Of a DNA stretch of 25,163 nt, positions 16,680-24,407 are shown one piece after another. Numbering within the stretch: the first letter of the stretch is position 1; each line of letters opens with the position of its first letter. The stretch is from an uncultured Desulfovibrio sp. (GTDB lineage Bacteria; Desulfobacterota; Desulfovibrionia; Desulfovibrionales; Desulfovibrionaceae), in NCBI GenBank assembly GCA_900547595.1, contig URHE01000023.1, forward strand, positions 1 through 25,163, read 5' to 3'. The notes below the pieces were generated by a model. The model was given only the letters and a program-made list of their open reading frames with translations, did no database searches and had not been told where the DNA came from. Made by a program: the position numbers and the translations under genes.

Positions 16680-17723
16680 CTAGGCGCCCTGCCCGAACTG
16701 GGCGAGAAAGCGCACATCGTTCTCGAAAAACATGCGCAGGTCGCCGATGCCGTACTTGAGCATGGCGATGCGCTCCACCCCCAGGCCAAAGGCAAAGCCG
16801 CTCACTTCCGGAGGATAGTCCACAGCCTCGAATACCGCCGGGTCCACCATGCCGCAGCCGAGGATCTCCACCCAGCCCGTGCCCTTGCAGACGCGGCAGG
16901 GCTCGCTCCCCACATGGCCCTTGCCGCCGCACATGCAGCAGGAGATGTCCACCTCCGCCGAAGGTTCGGTGAAGGGGAAAAAGCTCGGCCGGAAGCGAAC
17001 CCGCGTGTCCGCGCCAAAGACCGCGCGCACAAAGGCCGTGAGCGTGCCGCGCAGATGCGCCATGCTGATGCCCTCATCCACCATGAGCCCCTCGATCTGG
17101 TGGAACATGGGCGTGTGCGTGAGGTCGGAATCGCGGCGATAGACCTTGCCCGGCGCCACCACGGCCAGCGGAGGCCGCGTGGCGAGCATGGTGCGCACCT
17201 GCACCGGGGAGGTGTGCGTGCGCATGAGCACGCTTTCCGTGATATACAGGGTATCCTGCATATCGCGGGCCGGATGCTCGGGGGGCATGTTCAGGGCCTC
17301 GAAATTGTAATGGTCGATCTCCACCTCCGGTCCGGAGGCGATGTCGAAACCAAGCCCCTGAAAAATGCCGCAGACCTCGTTCATGACCAGGGTTGTCGGG
17401 TGCAGGGAGCCGCGCCAGAAGGCGCGCCCCGGCATGGAAGGATCGAACCGGGAGAGCAGGCCGGCCTCGCGCCCGGCCTCGATGGCGGCCTTGCGGACGG
17501 CAAACAGCTCGTTGCAGCGGGTCTTGACCCTGTTGGCGGCCTGCCCGGCCGCCGGACGCTCGGCGGGAGCAAGGGCGGGGAGCTCCCCCATGATCCGCGC
17601 AAGCCGCCCCTTGCGGCCCAGAAATTCCACGCGCAGCTCTTCCAGGGCATCCAGTGTCGAAGCCCGGGCCAGCCCTTTTTCCAGTTCCGGCGCCAGGCTT
17701 TCCAATGCTGCGATGAGATCCAT
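16680..17723 (-). CDS. pheS: phenylalanyl-tRNA synthetase alpha subunit
   Basis: PheS carries the class II catalytic core that charges tRNA-Phe. The 347-residue protein has an N-terminal coiled-coil domain (about 1-90), then the core with HPTTLVMNEVCGIFQGLGFD (108-127), FEALNMPPEHPARDMQDTLY (141-160), RTHTSPVQVR (168-177), and motif-2-like RLRPSFFPF-type residues (here RFRPSFFPFTEP). A Cys-rich insertion with two CxxCxG units (CMCGGKG and CRVCKGTG) just before GWVEILGCGMV resembles the zinc-knuckle-like region in PheS of many bacteria. The frame is open 86 codons upstream into the rplT spacer, but the ATG at 17723 with GGGGGA matches the family N-terminus. It lies about 190 nt after rplT. Confidence 0.97.
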   Translation of the reverse strand: MDLIAALESLAPELEKGLARASTLDALEELRVEFLGRKGRLARIMGELPALAPAERPAAGQAANRVKTRCNELFAVRKAAIEAGREAGLLSRFDPSMPGRAFWRGSLHPTTLVMNEVCGIFQGLGFDIASGPEVEIDHYNFEALNMPPEHPARDMQDTLYITESVLMRTHTSPVQVRTMLATRPPLAVVAPGKVYRRDSDLTHTPMFHQIEGLMVDEGISMAHLRGTLTAFVRAVFGADTRVRFRPSFFPFTEPSAEVDISCCMCGGKGHVGSEPCRVCKGTGWVEILGCGMVDPAVFEAVDYPPEVSGFAFGLGVERIAMLKYGIGDLRMFFENDVRFLAQFGQGA

Positions 17724-17842
17724 GCGTCCCCCATGCTCCGCAAGATGGCCGGCGGATCTCGCCGTCCGGCAACAGATGCGGCAGACCGGCAGCGCATGCG
17801 TGTGCCATGGGATGCTTGCAAACGCGGCGCTGCCATCATTTT

Positions 17843-17897
17843 GCCTGAAAAACCCGGTTTTCAGGCACACCCGGCGCGGCCGCCCGCGCCGGATGCC
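17843..17897 (-). terminator. paired hairpins between rplT and pheS (terminator or attenuator-like)
   Basis: Shortly after rplT the minus strand forms a 9-bp perfect stem (CCGGCGCGG with CCGCGCCGG; 17892-17871), extendable by GGCA/TGCC. Next to it is a second 9-bp stem, GCCTGAAAA with TTTTCAGGC (17866-17843). The extension of the first and the base of the second use the same bases (17864-17866), so the full forms compete. No clean T-tract follows the second stem. They could attenuate entry into pheS, but no Phe-rich leader peptide was found. Confidence 0.4.
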
Positions 17898-17916
17898 TTG
17901 TTTCAACGGCAATGTG

Positions 17917-18270
17917 CTATTTGAGGGCCGCTTTCGCCAGTTCCACCACAGCCGCGAAATCGTCCTTGCGCTCCACGGCAAGGTTGGCGAGCACCTTGCG
18001 GTTCAGGGCAATGCCCGCGAGCTTGAGGCCGTGCATGAAACGGCTGTAGGAAAGGCCGCCCTGGCGCGCGCCCGCGTTGATGCGCAGTATCCAGAGCGCG
18101 CGGAAATCGCGCTTGCGCTGCTTGCGCCCGGCAAAGGCATTCTGCAGGGAGCGCTCCACGGCTTCGCGCGCGGTGCGGTACAGACGGCTGCGGCCACCGC
18201 GAAAGCCCTTGGCCGCATCAAGAAATTTTTTGTGCCGGCGATGGCTGGCAAGTCCTCTCTTCACACGCAT
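17917..18270 (-). CDS. rplT: 50S ribosomal protein L20
   Basis: The 117-residue product matches L20 along its length: RVKRGLASHRRHKKFLDAAK, FRGGRSRLYRTAREAVERSL, and RKRDFRALWILRINAGARQ, ending with LANLAVERK and an acidic/Ala-rich tail. L20 is essential for early 50S assembly and, in several bacteria, represses its own operon by binding mRNA that mimics 23S rRNA. AAGGAGGG precedes the ATG at 18270 by about eight bases. The spacer to rpmI is 185 nt, much longer than the roughly 50 nt in E. coli, and is full of hairpins. Confidence 0.98.
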   Translation of the reverse strand: MRVKRGLASHRRHKKFLDAAKGFRGGRSRLYRTAREAVERSLQNAFAGRKQRKRDFRALWILRINAGARQGGLSYSRFMHGLKLAGIALNRKVLANLAVERKDDFAAVVELAKAALK

Positions 18271-18329
18271 GGGTGTTCCCTCCTTCTCCCGACAAGGCGG
18301 AGGCGTGCCCGCCGGGGGTGCTGTGACTC

Positions 18330-18361
18330 AAAAACCACCGGACGCCGCGAAAGGCGCCCGG
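18330..18361 (-). terminator. terminator-like hairpin (possible attenuator) in the rpmI-rplT spacer
   Basis: On the minus strand a 9-bp stem (CCGGGCGCC with GGCGTCCGG, one G-U pair; loop TTTCGC) is followed three bases later by TTTTT. The G-U pair would be A-C on the plus strand, so it is a minus-strand RNA structure. It lies about 60 nt upstream of rplT inside an operon, where a full terminator would be harmful, so attenuation is a reasonable inference. Further upstream in the spacer, GCACG and CGTGC arms enclose CCGCC/GGCGG pairing. Confidence 0.5.
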
Positions 18362-18455
18362 AACCGGCCAGCACGACCGCCCACCCGTTGCGGCGGGACG
18401 AACGCCGTGCGGACGCACCCGCGCGGCCGGCGCGGGACATGACCGGAAAAAGCGC

Positions 18456-18653
18456 CTAGCCGTTGGGCAGCATGCGGCGCACGGCCTTTTCGTTGGCCGA
18501 ATCCACCAGCGTGGCCTGGCCGAGACGCATCTTGCGGCCCGGAGCCTTCTTGGTGAGGATATGGCGCATATTCTGGCGGCGGCGCCGGTACTTGCCGCTG
18601 CCGGTCAGCTGGAAACGCTTGGCGGCGGCGCGCCGGGTCTTGATCTTGGGCAT
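18456..18653 (-). CDS. rpmI: 50S ribosomal protein L35
   Basis: The 65-residue product is L35: PKIKTRRAAAKRFQLTGSGK, then the basic RRRRQNMRHILTKK region and a C-terminal end with AVRRMLPNG, the usual length and arrangement. The ATG at 18653 follows AAGGAG by six bases; the frame is open far upstream into infC, but this is out of keeping with the family. It lies 82 nt after infC and 185 nt before rplT. Confidence 0.98.
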   Translation of the reverse strand: MPKIKTRRAAAKRFQLTGSGKYRRRRQNMRHILTKKAPGRKMRLGQATLVDSANEKAVRRMLPNG

Positions 18654-18673
18654 GACGCACTCCTTGTGATTCC

Positions 18674-18693
18674 GGCGCCCATTCCCGGACGCC
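18674..18693 (-). promoter_or_regulatory. hairpin just upstream of the rpmI ribosome-binding site
   Basis: The minus strand can form a 7-bp stem, GGCGTCC with GGGCGCC (one G-U pair), around a 6-nt loop, ending about 10 nt before the AAGGAG of rpmI. In E. coli L20 represses rpmI translation through structure in this region, so this hairpin may be part of a regulatory leader; that role is inference. Confidence 0.4.
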
Positions 18694-18711
18694 GGGGCTG
18701 CATAGTGCCGC

Positions 18712-18732
18712 AAAAACCTTGCGGCCGCAAGG
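18712..18732 (-). terminator. intrinsic terminator-like hairpin directly after infC
   Basis: The 16-nt perfect palindrome CCTTGCGGCCGCAAGG (18732-18717), four bases after the infC stop codon, is followed immediately by TTTTT on the minus strand. With a 6-bp stem and a 4-nt loop it is short but well formed. Because rpmI and rplT follow on the same strand it probably acts as a partial terminator that changes the infC to rpmI ratio. Confidence 0.6.
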
Positions 18733-18735
18733 GGA

Positions 18736-19266
<531 letters not shown>

Positions 19267-19267
19267 G

Positions 19268-21238
19268 TTAGGAGAAGCTATAGCGCATCCCTCCTCGCTT
19301 GAAGGGCTCCTCCGCGTCCGCGCGAATGAGGGCGGCCACCTCCGCCACGGACTTGAGCCCCAGGTTCTCCCCGCTGCGCAGGCGCACGTTGACGCCGCCG
19401 GCCTGCACTTCCTTGTCCCCCACAACCAACATATACGGAACCTTGGCGAGCTGCGCCTCGCGCACCTTGAAGCCGAGCTTCTCGTTGCGCGTGTCCTCGC
19501 CCGCGCGCACGCCCAGCTCCAGCAGTTCCCGCCGCATGCGCGCGGCGGCCTCCGCCGCGTCGTCTGTCACGGTGAGCAGGCGCGCCTGCTCGGGCGCGAG
19601 CCACGTGGGGAGCGCGCCGGCAAACTGCTCCACCAGAACGCCGATGAAACGCTCCAGGGAGCCCATGATGGCCCGGTGCACCATGACGGGCCGGTGCCGT
19701 TCGCCGTCCTGCCCCACATAGACGAGATCGAAACGCTCCGGCAGGGTGAAGTCCACCTGGATGGTGGAGCACTGCCACTCGCGCCCCAGGCAGTCCAGCA
19801 GGCGCACATCGATCTTGGGGCCGTAAAAGGCGCCGTCCCCGGCGTTGATCTCATAGGGGATGCCCGCCGCCTCCACCGCCCGGATGAGCGCGGTGGTGGC
19901 CTGTTCCCACGCCTCGTCCGTGCCGATGCTGCTCTCGGGCCGCGTGGAGACCGCCACCTTGTACTCGAAGCCGAACAGGCCCATGAGATCGCGGATGAGG
20001 TGGATGACGTCGAGTATCTCGCCCTGAAGCTGCTCAGGCGTGCAGAGGATGTGCGCGTCATCCTGCGTGAACTGGCGCACGCGCAAAAGCCCGTGCAGGA
20101 CGCCGCTCTTCTCGTGCCGGTGGACCACGCCGAGCTCGAAATAGCGTTGCGGCAGGTCGCGGTAGCTGCGCAGGTCATGGCGGTAGATGAGCATATGCCC
20201 GATGCAGTTCATGGGCTTGATGCCGTAGGTATCCTCATCTATCTGCGTGAAATACATGTTCTCGCGGTAATGGTCGTAGTGGCCGGAGCGCTGCCATGTC
20301 TCCACGCGCAAAAGCTGCGGGCCCTGAACGATGTCATAGCCGCGCTTGAGATGTTCCTTGCGCCAGAAGTCCTCAAGGATGGTGCGCACAAGCATGCCCT
20401 TCGGCAGCCAGAACACCATGCCGGGCGCCACATCCTCGTGAAAGGTGAAGAGCGAGAGTTCGCGCCCCAGCTTGCGATGGTCGCGGCGTTTCGCTTCTTC
20501 CAGCTGGCGCAGATGGGCATCCAGACTTTTCTGGTCCGCGAAGGCGGTGCCGTAGATGCGCGAAAGCATGGGATTTTTCTCGTCGCCATGCCAGTAGGCG
20601 CCCGCCACAGACATGAGCTTCGCCGCGCGGGCAAAGCCCGTGTGCGGGACATGCGGGCCCCGGCAAAGGTCCGTGAAATCGCCGCAGGTATAGAGCGAGA
20701 CCGTGTCGCCCTCGATGCCGTCAATAAGCTCCACCTTGTAGGTCTCACCCTGGCCGGCGAAGAACGCCCGGGCCTCGTCCCTGGGCAGGTCCCGGCGCGT
20801 GAACGGGAGCGCGGCCTCGGCAATGCGGCGCATCTCGGCCTCGATGGCCTCGAAGTCCTCGCTGGAGAACGGGCGCTCCACGTCAAAATCGTAATAGAAG
20901 CCGGAGTCGATGGCCGGCCCGATGGTGACGCGGGCCGCGGGGAAGAGCTTCTTCACGGCGGCCGCCATCACATGGGCGGCTGAATGGCGGATGAGGCGCA
21001 GCCCCTCCGGGGAATCCGCGTACACGGGCTCCAGCCCGGCGCATCCGGCGGGGATCGGCGCGGAAAGGTCCAGCAGCAGCCCGGCGCGCTCCGCTTCCCG
21101 CACCGCATTGGCCACGCCCGGAATGCGCGCGGCCACCACGCTCTTGAATTTCTTTCCGCTCAGGGCCGCGCGCAACGCGTCGACCACAGTGGCATCGGAG
21201 GCGACGCTGACGGGTCGGCCCTCCACCAGGACATCCAT
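19268..21238 (-). CDS. thrS: threonyl-tRNA synthetase
   Basis: The 656-residue class II synthetase has the usual domains: TGS (about 1-62), editing/SAD domain with HSAAH (85-89) and CGDFTDLCRGPH (184-195), catalytic core (about 245-540) with the zinc ligand Cys344 in MNCIGH, motif 2 around LRVRQFTQDDAHI, and a C-terminal anticodon-binding domain. It charges tRNA-Thr and edits mischarged Ser. The ATG at 21238 follows AAGGAG by five or so bases; the frame is open 26 codons upstream through a terminator hairpin, which argues against a longer form. It is the first gene of the long minus-strand cluster; no separate strong promoter was seen between it and tRNA-Val. Confidence 0.98.
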   Translation of the reverse strand: MDVLVEGRPVSVASDATVVDALRAALSGKKFKSVVAARIPGVANAVREAERAGLLLDLSAPIPAGCAGLEPVYADSPEGLRLIRHSAAHVMAAAVKKLFPAARVTIGPAIDSGFYYDFDVERPFSSEDFEAIEAEMRRIAEAALPFTRRDLPRDEARAFFAGQGETYKVELIDGIEGDTVSLYTCGDFTDLCRGPHVPHTGFARAAKLMSVAGAYWHGDEKNPMLSRIYGTAFADQKSLDAHLRQLEEAKRRDHRKLGRELSLFTFHEDVAPGMVFWLPKGMLVRTILEDFWRKEHLKRGYDIVQGPQLLRVETWQRSGHYDHYRENMYFTQIDEDTYGIKPMNCIGHMLIYRHDLRSYRDLPQRYFELGVVHRHEKSGVLHGLLRVRQFTQDDAHILCTPEQLQGEILDVIHLIRDLMGLFGFEYKVAVSTRPESSIGTDEAWEQATTALIRAVEAAGIPYEINAGDGAFYGPKIDVRLLDCLGREWQCSTIQVDFTLPERFDLVYVGQDGERHRPVMVHRAIMGSLERFIGVLVEQFAGALPTWLAPEQARLLTVTDDAAEAAARMRRELLELGVRAGEDTRNEKLGFKVREAQLAKVPYMLVVGDKEVQAGGVNVRLRSGENLGLKSVAEVAALIRADAEEPFKRGGMRYSFS

Positions 21239-21283
21239 AGCAGCTCCTTGGGCATGCGCTCCGGGGCGGCGCGCCGGCCATCC

Positions 21284-21313
21284 AAAACAAATGGGGAGGC
21301 AAGCTCCCCATTT
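21284..21313 (-). terminator. terminator after tRNA-Val, upstream of thrS
   Basis: A perfect 10-bp inverted repeat, AAATGGGGAG with CTCCCCATTT and a 5-nt loop (21313-21289), is followed on the minus strand by GTTTTGG, so the U-rich tail including the stem end reads TTTGTTTT. It lies about 57 nt after the tRNA 3' end and 51 nt before thrS. It may end the tRNA transcript fully or act as a leaky attenuator for thrS. Confidence 0.7.
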
Positions 21314-21369
21314 CACTGCCGCCGCGCGGCGGCCATATACCTGGGGGAATGCTCCCCTTCCATGCTGTT

Positions 21370-21446
21370 TGGTAGGAACGAGCAGACTTGAACTGCTGAC
21401 CCCTTCCGTGTCAAGGAAGTGCTCTAGCCACCTGAGCTACGCTCCT
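21370..21446 (-). tRNA. tRNA-Val (anticodon GAC)
   Basis: The 77-nt minus-strand sequence folds as a full cloverleaf: acceptor AGGAGCG with CGTTCCT, D arm GCTC/GAGC, anticodon arm CTTCC/GGAAG with loop TTGACAC (anticodon GAC, Val GUC/GUU), variable loop of five, T arm AGCAG/CTGCT with TTCAAGT, discriminator A and an encoded CCA end. One G-U pair is present in the acceptor stem. Confidence 0.96.
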
Positions 21447-21463
21447 ACATCGAGGCAAGAGGT

Positions 21464-21492
21464 GGTATAGACGCCGCCGAAGATTCCGTCAA
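21464..21492 (-). promoter_or_regulatory. promoter of tRNA-Val
   Basis: On the minus strand TTGACG (21492-21487) is followed after exactly 17 nt by TATACC (21469-21464); an A-tract lies just upstream of the -35. The predicted start is about 10 nt before the tRNA 5' end. It is the nearest recognisable promoter upstream of thrS. Confidence 0.75.
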
Positions 21493-21547
21493 GTATTTTT
21501 TACCGTTCACGCCATATTTCTCCGTCGGGCGCGCGGGCGCCCGCGCC

Positions 21548-21576
21548 TTGACAAGCGGCCGCGCCCCGGGGACAAT
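21548..21576 (+). promoter_or_regulatory. promoter of the ABC transporter operon, overlapping the start region
   Basis: A perfect TTGACA (21548-21553) is followed after 17 nt by GACAAT (21571-21576), four of six bases of the -10 consensus. The ATG of the first permease is at 21582, so the predicted transcription start falls on or within a base of the start codon. The mRNA would then be leaderless. Confidence 0.55.
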
Positions 21577-21581
21577 GCGCC

Positions 21582-22427
21582 ATGCCGCAGCACCACTCAG
21601 CGCCCGCCCCGGACGACTCCGGACCGCCCACGCGCAGGTCCCGGCACGTCTGGCGGGGGACCGCCCTCCTGCTCGCCCTGGCGGCGCTTGGCGCCGTCTA
21701 CTGGCATCTGGCCGCCCAGGGCATGGCATACGAATGGCAGTGGAACCGCGTATGGCGCCATGTCGGCCGCTGGACGGCGCATGGCTTCGTGGCCGGGCCG
21801 CTGCTTGAGGGGCTGGGCATGACCCTCGGCATCGCCGCCGCGGGTTTTTGCCTGTCCACGGCGCTGGGCCTTGCCGCCGCCGTGGGGCGCCTTTCGCCCT
21901 GGCCCTTCTGCCGTTTCGCCGCCGGGGCCTATGTGCAACTGTTGCGCAACACGCCGCTTCTGCTCCAGCTGTTTTTCGTCTATTTCCTGCTCTCGCCGCT
22001 TCTGGCGCTGGGGCCGTTCGGCTCGGCGGTGCTCGCGCTGGGCGCCTTTGAAGGCGCGTACATGGCGGAACTCTTCCGGGCCGGGCTGCTCAGCGTGCCC
22101 CGCGCCCAGTGGGAGGCGGCGCTGAGCCTCGGATTCGGCCTCGGGCAGGCGCTGCGCCTCGTCATCCTGCCCCAGGCGGCGCGCAACATGCTGCCCCCGC
22201 TCACAAGCCAGATCGTCACGCTGATCAAGGATACCTCGCTCGTGAGCGCCATCGCCGTGGCCGACCTGACCCTGCGCGCCCAGGCCATCATCGCCGAAAC
22301 CTTCCTGGCCTTCGAGGTCTGGCTGCTGGTGGCCGCCATCTATCTGGCGCTGACGCTCTGCGCTTCCGTGCCCGGCTGGCTGCTGGAGCGCCGCCGGGAC
22401 GCGTATGCCGGCGCCACGGAACCATGA
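21582..22427 (+). CDS. polar amino acid ABC transporter, inner-membrane permease (HisM/GlnP family)
   Basis: The 281-residue protein is a typical polar amino acid permease. It has a membrane segment at about 24-46, a series of segments from about 75 on, the family motif QLLRNTPLLLQLFFVYF (119-135) and the EAA coupling motif EAALSLGFGLGQALRLVILP (178-197) that contacts the ATPase. It would import an amino acid such as Gln, Glu, His or Arg; the substrate cannot be told. GGGGA lies 8-9 nt before the ATG, but the predicted promoter overlaps this site, so initiation may be leaderless. No alternative start precedes the first membrane segment. It is the first gene of a plus-strand operon. Confidence 0.92.
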   Translation: MPQHHSAPAPDDSGPPTRRSRHVWRGTALLLALAALGAVYWHLAAQGMAYEWQWNRVWRHVGRWTAHGFVAGPLLEGLGMTLGIAAAGFCLSTALGLAAAVGRLSPWPFCRFAAGAYVQLLRNTPLLLQLFFVYFLLSPLLALGPFGSAVLALGAFEGAYMAELFRAGLLSVPRAQWEAALSLGFGLGQALRLVILPQAARNMLPPLTSQIVTLIKDTSLVSAIAVADLTLRAQAIIAETFLAFEVWLLVAAIYLALTLCASVPGWLLERRRDAYAGATEP

Positions 22428-22489
22428 GCGGGAAAAGCCCGGCATCACCGCGCCCCGGAACGGCCCTCACCCCAAAAACGGAGACATCC

Positions 22490-23356
22490 ATGCCTGTGCC
22501 ATCTCCCCTCCTCCGCGGCGCGCAACGCCGCGCTTTTGTTGCCGCCCCCCTGCTCGTCCTGCTCCTTTTCCTCGCGTGCTGGCTCCTGCCGGGCGCCCCC
22601 GCCGGCGCGGCGTCCGAAACCGGCGCGCCATCGCTCATCGATAGCGTCATCGACCGGGGCGTCCTGCGGGTGGGCTTTTCCTCCTTCGTGCCGTGGGCCA
22701 TGCAGGACAAGAACGGCGACTTCATCGGCTTTGAGGTGGACGTGGCGCGCAGGCTGGCCCGGGATCTCGGCGTGGAGCTGCAACTGGTGCCCACGCGCTG
22801 GTCCGGCATCATCCCGGCCCTGCTGGCCGACAAGTTCGACATCATCATCGGCAGCATGAGCGTCACTCCGGAGCGCAATCTCAAGGGCAATTTCACCATC
22901 CCCTACGACTACGCCACCATCGAGGCCGTGGCCAACAAGGCAAAAACCGGCGGCATGCGCTTCCCGGATGATTATGACAGGCCGGAGGTCATCATCGCCG
23001 TGCGCAGCGGCGGCACCCCGGCCCTGGTCGCCAAAAGGCTCTTCCCGCATGCCACCCTGCGCCTCTTTGACGACGAGGCCCCTGCCGTGCAGGACGTCAT
23101 CGCGGGCCGTTCGCACCTGATGCTTTCCTCCGCGCCGCTGCCCGCGTTCTCCGCGCTGCGCAATCCCGAAACCCTGTACCAGCCCTCCACCGAACCGCTC
23201 TCCCGGCAGCCCGTGGGTTTTCTGATCCGCAAGGGCGACGTGGATTCGCTCAACGTGCTCGACAACTGGATACGCATGGCCGAGGCGGAGGGCTGGCTGG
23301 CGGAGCGGCGGAACTACTGGTTCCGCGGCACGGACTGGGAGAAGCTCGTGCGATGA
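22490..23356 (+). CDS. amino acid ABC transporter, periplasmic substrate-binding protein (SBP_bac_3)
   Basis: The 288-residue protein has a signal peptide (basic residues 9-14, hydrophobic core about 16-33, cleavage probably near AGAAS), then a family 3 solute-binding domain starting at IDSVIDRGVLRVGFSSFVPW, with the ligand-binding-type segments GDFIGFEVDVARRLARDLGV and DIIIGSMSVTPER. The lipobox is not clearly present. It would bind an amino acid in the periplasm and pass it to the flanking permeases. The ATG at 22490 follows GGAG by six bases, 62 nt after permease 1; the frame is open further upstream but the signal peptide fixes this start. Its stop codon overlaps the second permease start. 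Confidence 0.93.
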   Translation: MPVPSPLLRGAQRRAFVAAPLLVLLLFLACWLLPGAPAGAASETGAPSLIDSVIDRGVLRVGFSSFVPWAMQDKNGDFIGFEVDVARRLARDLGVELQLVPTRWSGIIPALLADKFDIIIGSMSVTPERNLKGNFTIPYDYATIEAVANKAKTGGMRFPDDYDRPEVIIAVRSGGTPALVAKRLFPHATLRLFDDEAPAVQDVIAGRSHLMLSSAPLPAFSALRNPETLYQPSTEPLSRQPVGFLIRKGDVDSLNVLDNWIRMAEAEGWLAERRNYWFRGTDWEKLVR

Positions 23357-24360
23357 GCGGCGAGGCCGGCCCTCCCGCAACAGCCTCCGGCGTCGTGCCG
23401 CGGCGCCCGGAGCGCCGCTCAGGCCGGGACGCGGCGTGGTCGCCGTTCCGGGCCTGGGGACGGCGCGGACGCCGGGGCCCGGCATGGCAGGACGCGGCCC
23501 TGTTCTGCCTTCTTGCGGGCGCCGGAGCGTGGTGCGTCTGGCGGGCCGGCGCGCTGCCGCAGTATCACTGGCAATGGTCCGTGCTGGGAGAATTTCTGCT
23601 CCGGCGTGGTCCGGACGGGGCGTGGGAAGCCGGGCTTCTCCTGCGCGGGCTTGGCGTGACGCTGCGCATCGGCTTCTGGAGCATGCTCCTGGCGCTGTTC
23701 ACGGGCGCGCTGGTGGGCCTCGCCAGCGCCCATGCGCGCGGCCTCGCGGCCCTGCCCTCGCGCGTCTGCGTGACCATCCTCCGCAACACGCCGCCTCTGG
23801 TGCTGCTGTTCTTCCTCTATTTTTTCGCGGGCACCCTGCTGCCCGTGGCGGCGCTGGAGGACGCCGTCCGCCACTTGCCGGAAGCGCTGCGCGCGGGCGT
23901 GGCCCTGGGGTTCGCGCCGCCGGGGCAGATGGACAGGATGCTGGCGGCAGTTCTGGCGCTCGGTCTCTATGAGGGCGCCTATGTGGCGGAGATCGTGCGC
24001 GGGAGCGTGGAAAGCGTGCCCCCCGGCCAGTGGGACGCGGCGCGCGCCTTGGGCTTTTCCCGCCGCCAGAGCCTGCGCCTGGTCATCCTGCCGCAGGCGG
24101 CGCGCATCGCCCTGCCGCCGCTGGCCGGGCAGACCATTTCCACCTTCAAGGATTCGGCGCTGGCCTCGCTCATTTCGCTGCCGGAACTCACCTTCCAGAG
24201 CCTCGAAGTCATGGCCGTGAGCCAGATGACCTTTGAAATCTGGATCAGCGCGGGCGCCCTCTATCTTCTGGTCGGGCTGGCGTGCGCGGCGCTCGGCCAC
24301 TGGCTGGAGCGACGCTGCTCCCGCCACGAACGCCCCGCCTTGCGCGGAACCCCCGCCTGA
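23353..24360 (+). CDS. polar amino acid ABC transporter, second inner-membrane permease
   Basis: A 335-residue permease of the same family as the first, with TILRNTPPLVLLFFLYFF (141-158) and EAA motif DAARALGFSRRQSLRLVILP (228-247). It is longer because of a 40-residue basic N-terminal tail and an insertion before the EAA loop (about 165-195). The ATG overlaps the binding-protein stop codon (ATGA), indicating translational coupling. The two permeases would form a heterodimer, as in HisQ/HisM. No ATPase gene follows; the next gene is upp. Confidence 0.92.
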   Translation: MSGEAGPPATASGVVPRRPERRSGRDAAWSPFRAWGRRGRRGPAWQDAALFCLLAGAGAWCVWRAGALPQYHWQWSVLGEFLLRRGPDGAWEAGLLLRGLGVTLRIGFWSMLLALFTGALVGLASAHARGLAALPSRVCVTILRNTPPLVLLFFLYFFAGTLLPVAALEDAVRHLPEALRAGVALGFAPPGQMDRMLAAVLALGLYEGAYVAEIVRGSVESVPPGQWDAARALGFSRRQSLRLVILPQAARIALPPLAGQTISTFKDSALASLISLPELTFQSLEVMAVSQMTFEIWISAGALYLLVGLACAALGHWLERRCSRHERPALRGTPA

Positions 24361-24407
24361 CATATTTTTGGGGAACCGGACAACGGCACAGGAAAAAAGG
24401 AGTCGTC

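Noticed and set aside
13812..17924. A 1370-codon open frame on the plus strand across pheT, the small gene and pheS
   Set aside because: It is antisense to well-recognised synthetase genes. High third-position GC suppresses stop codons on the opposite strand, and its sequence resembles no protein family.
21370..21446. tRNA-Val as an integration site for a mobile element
   Set aside because: No integrase, no repeat of the tRNA 3' end and no composition change was seen on either side.
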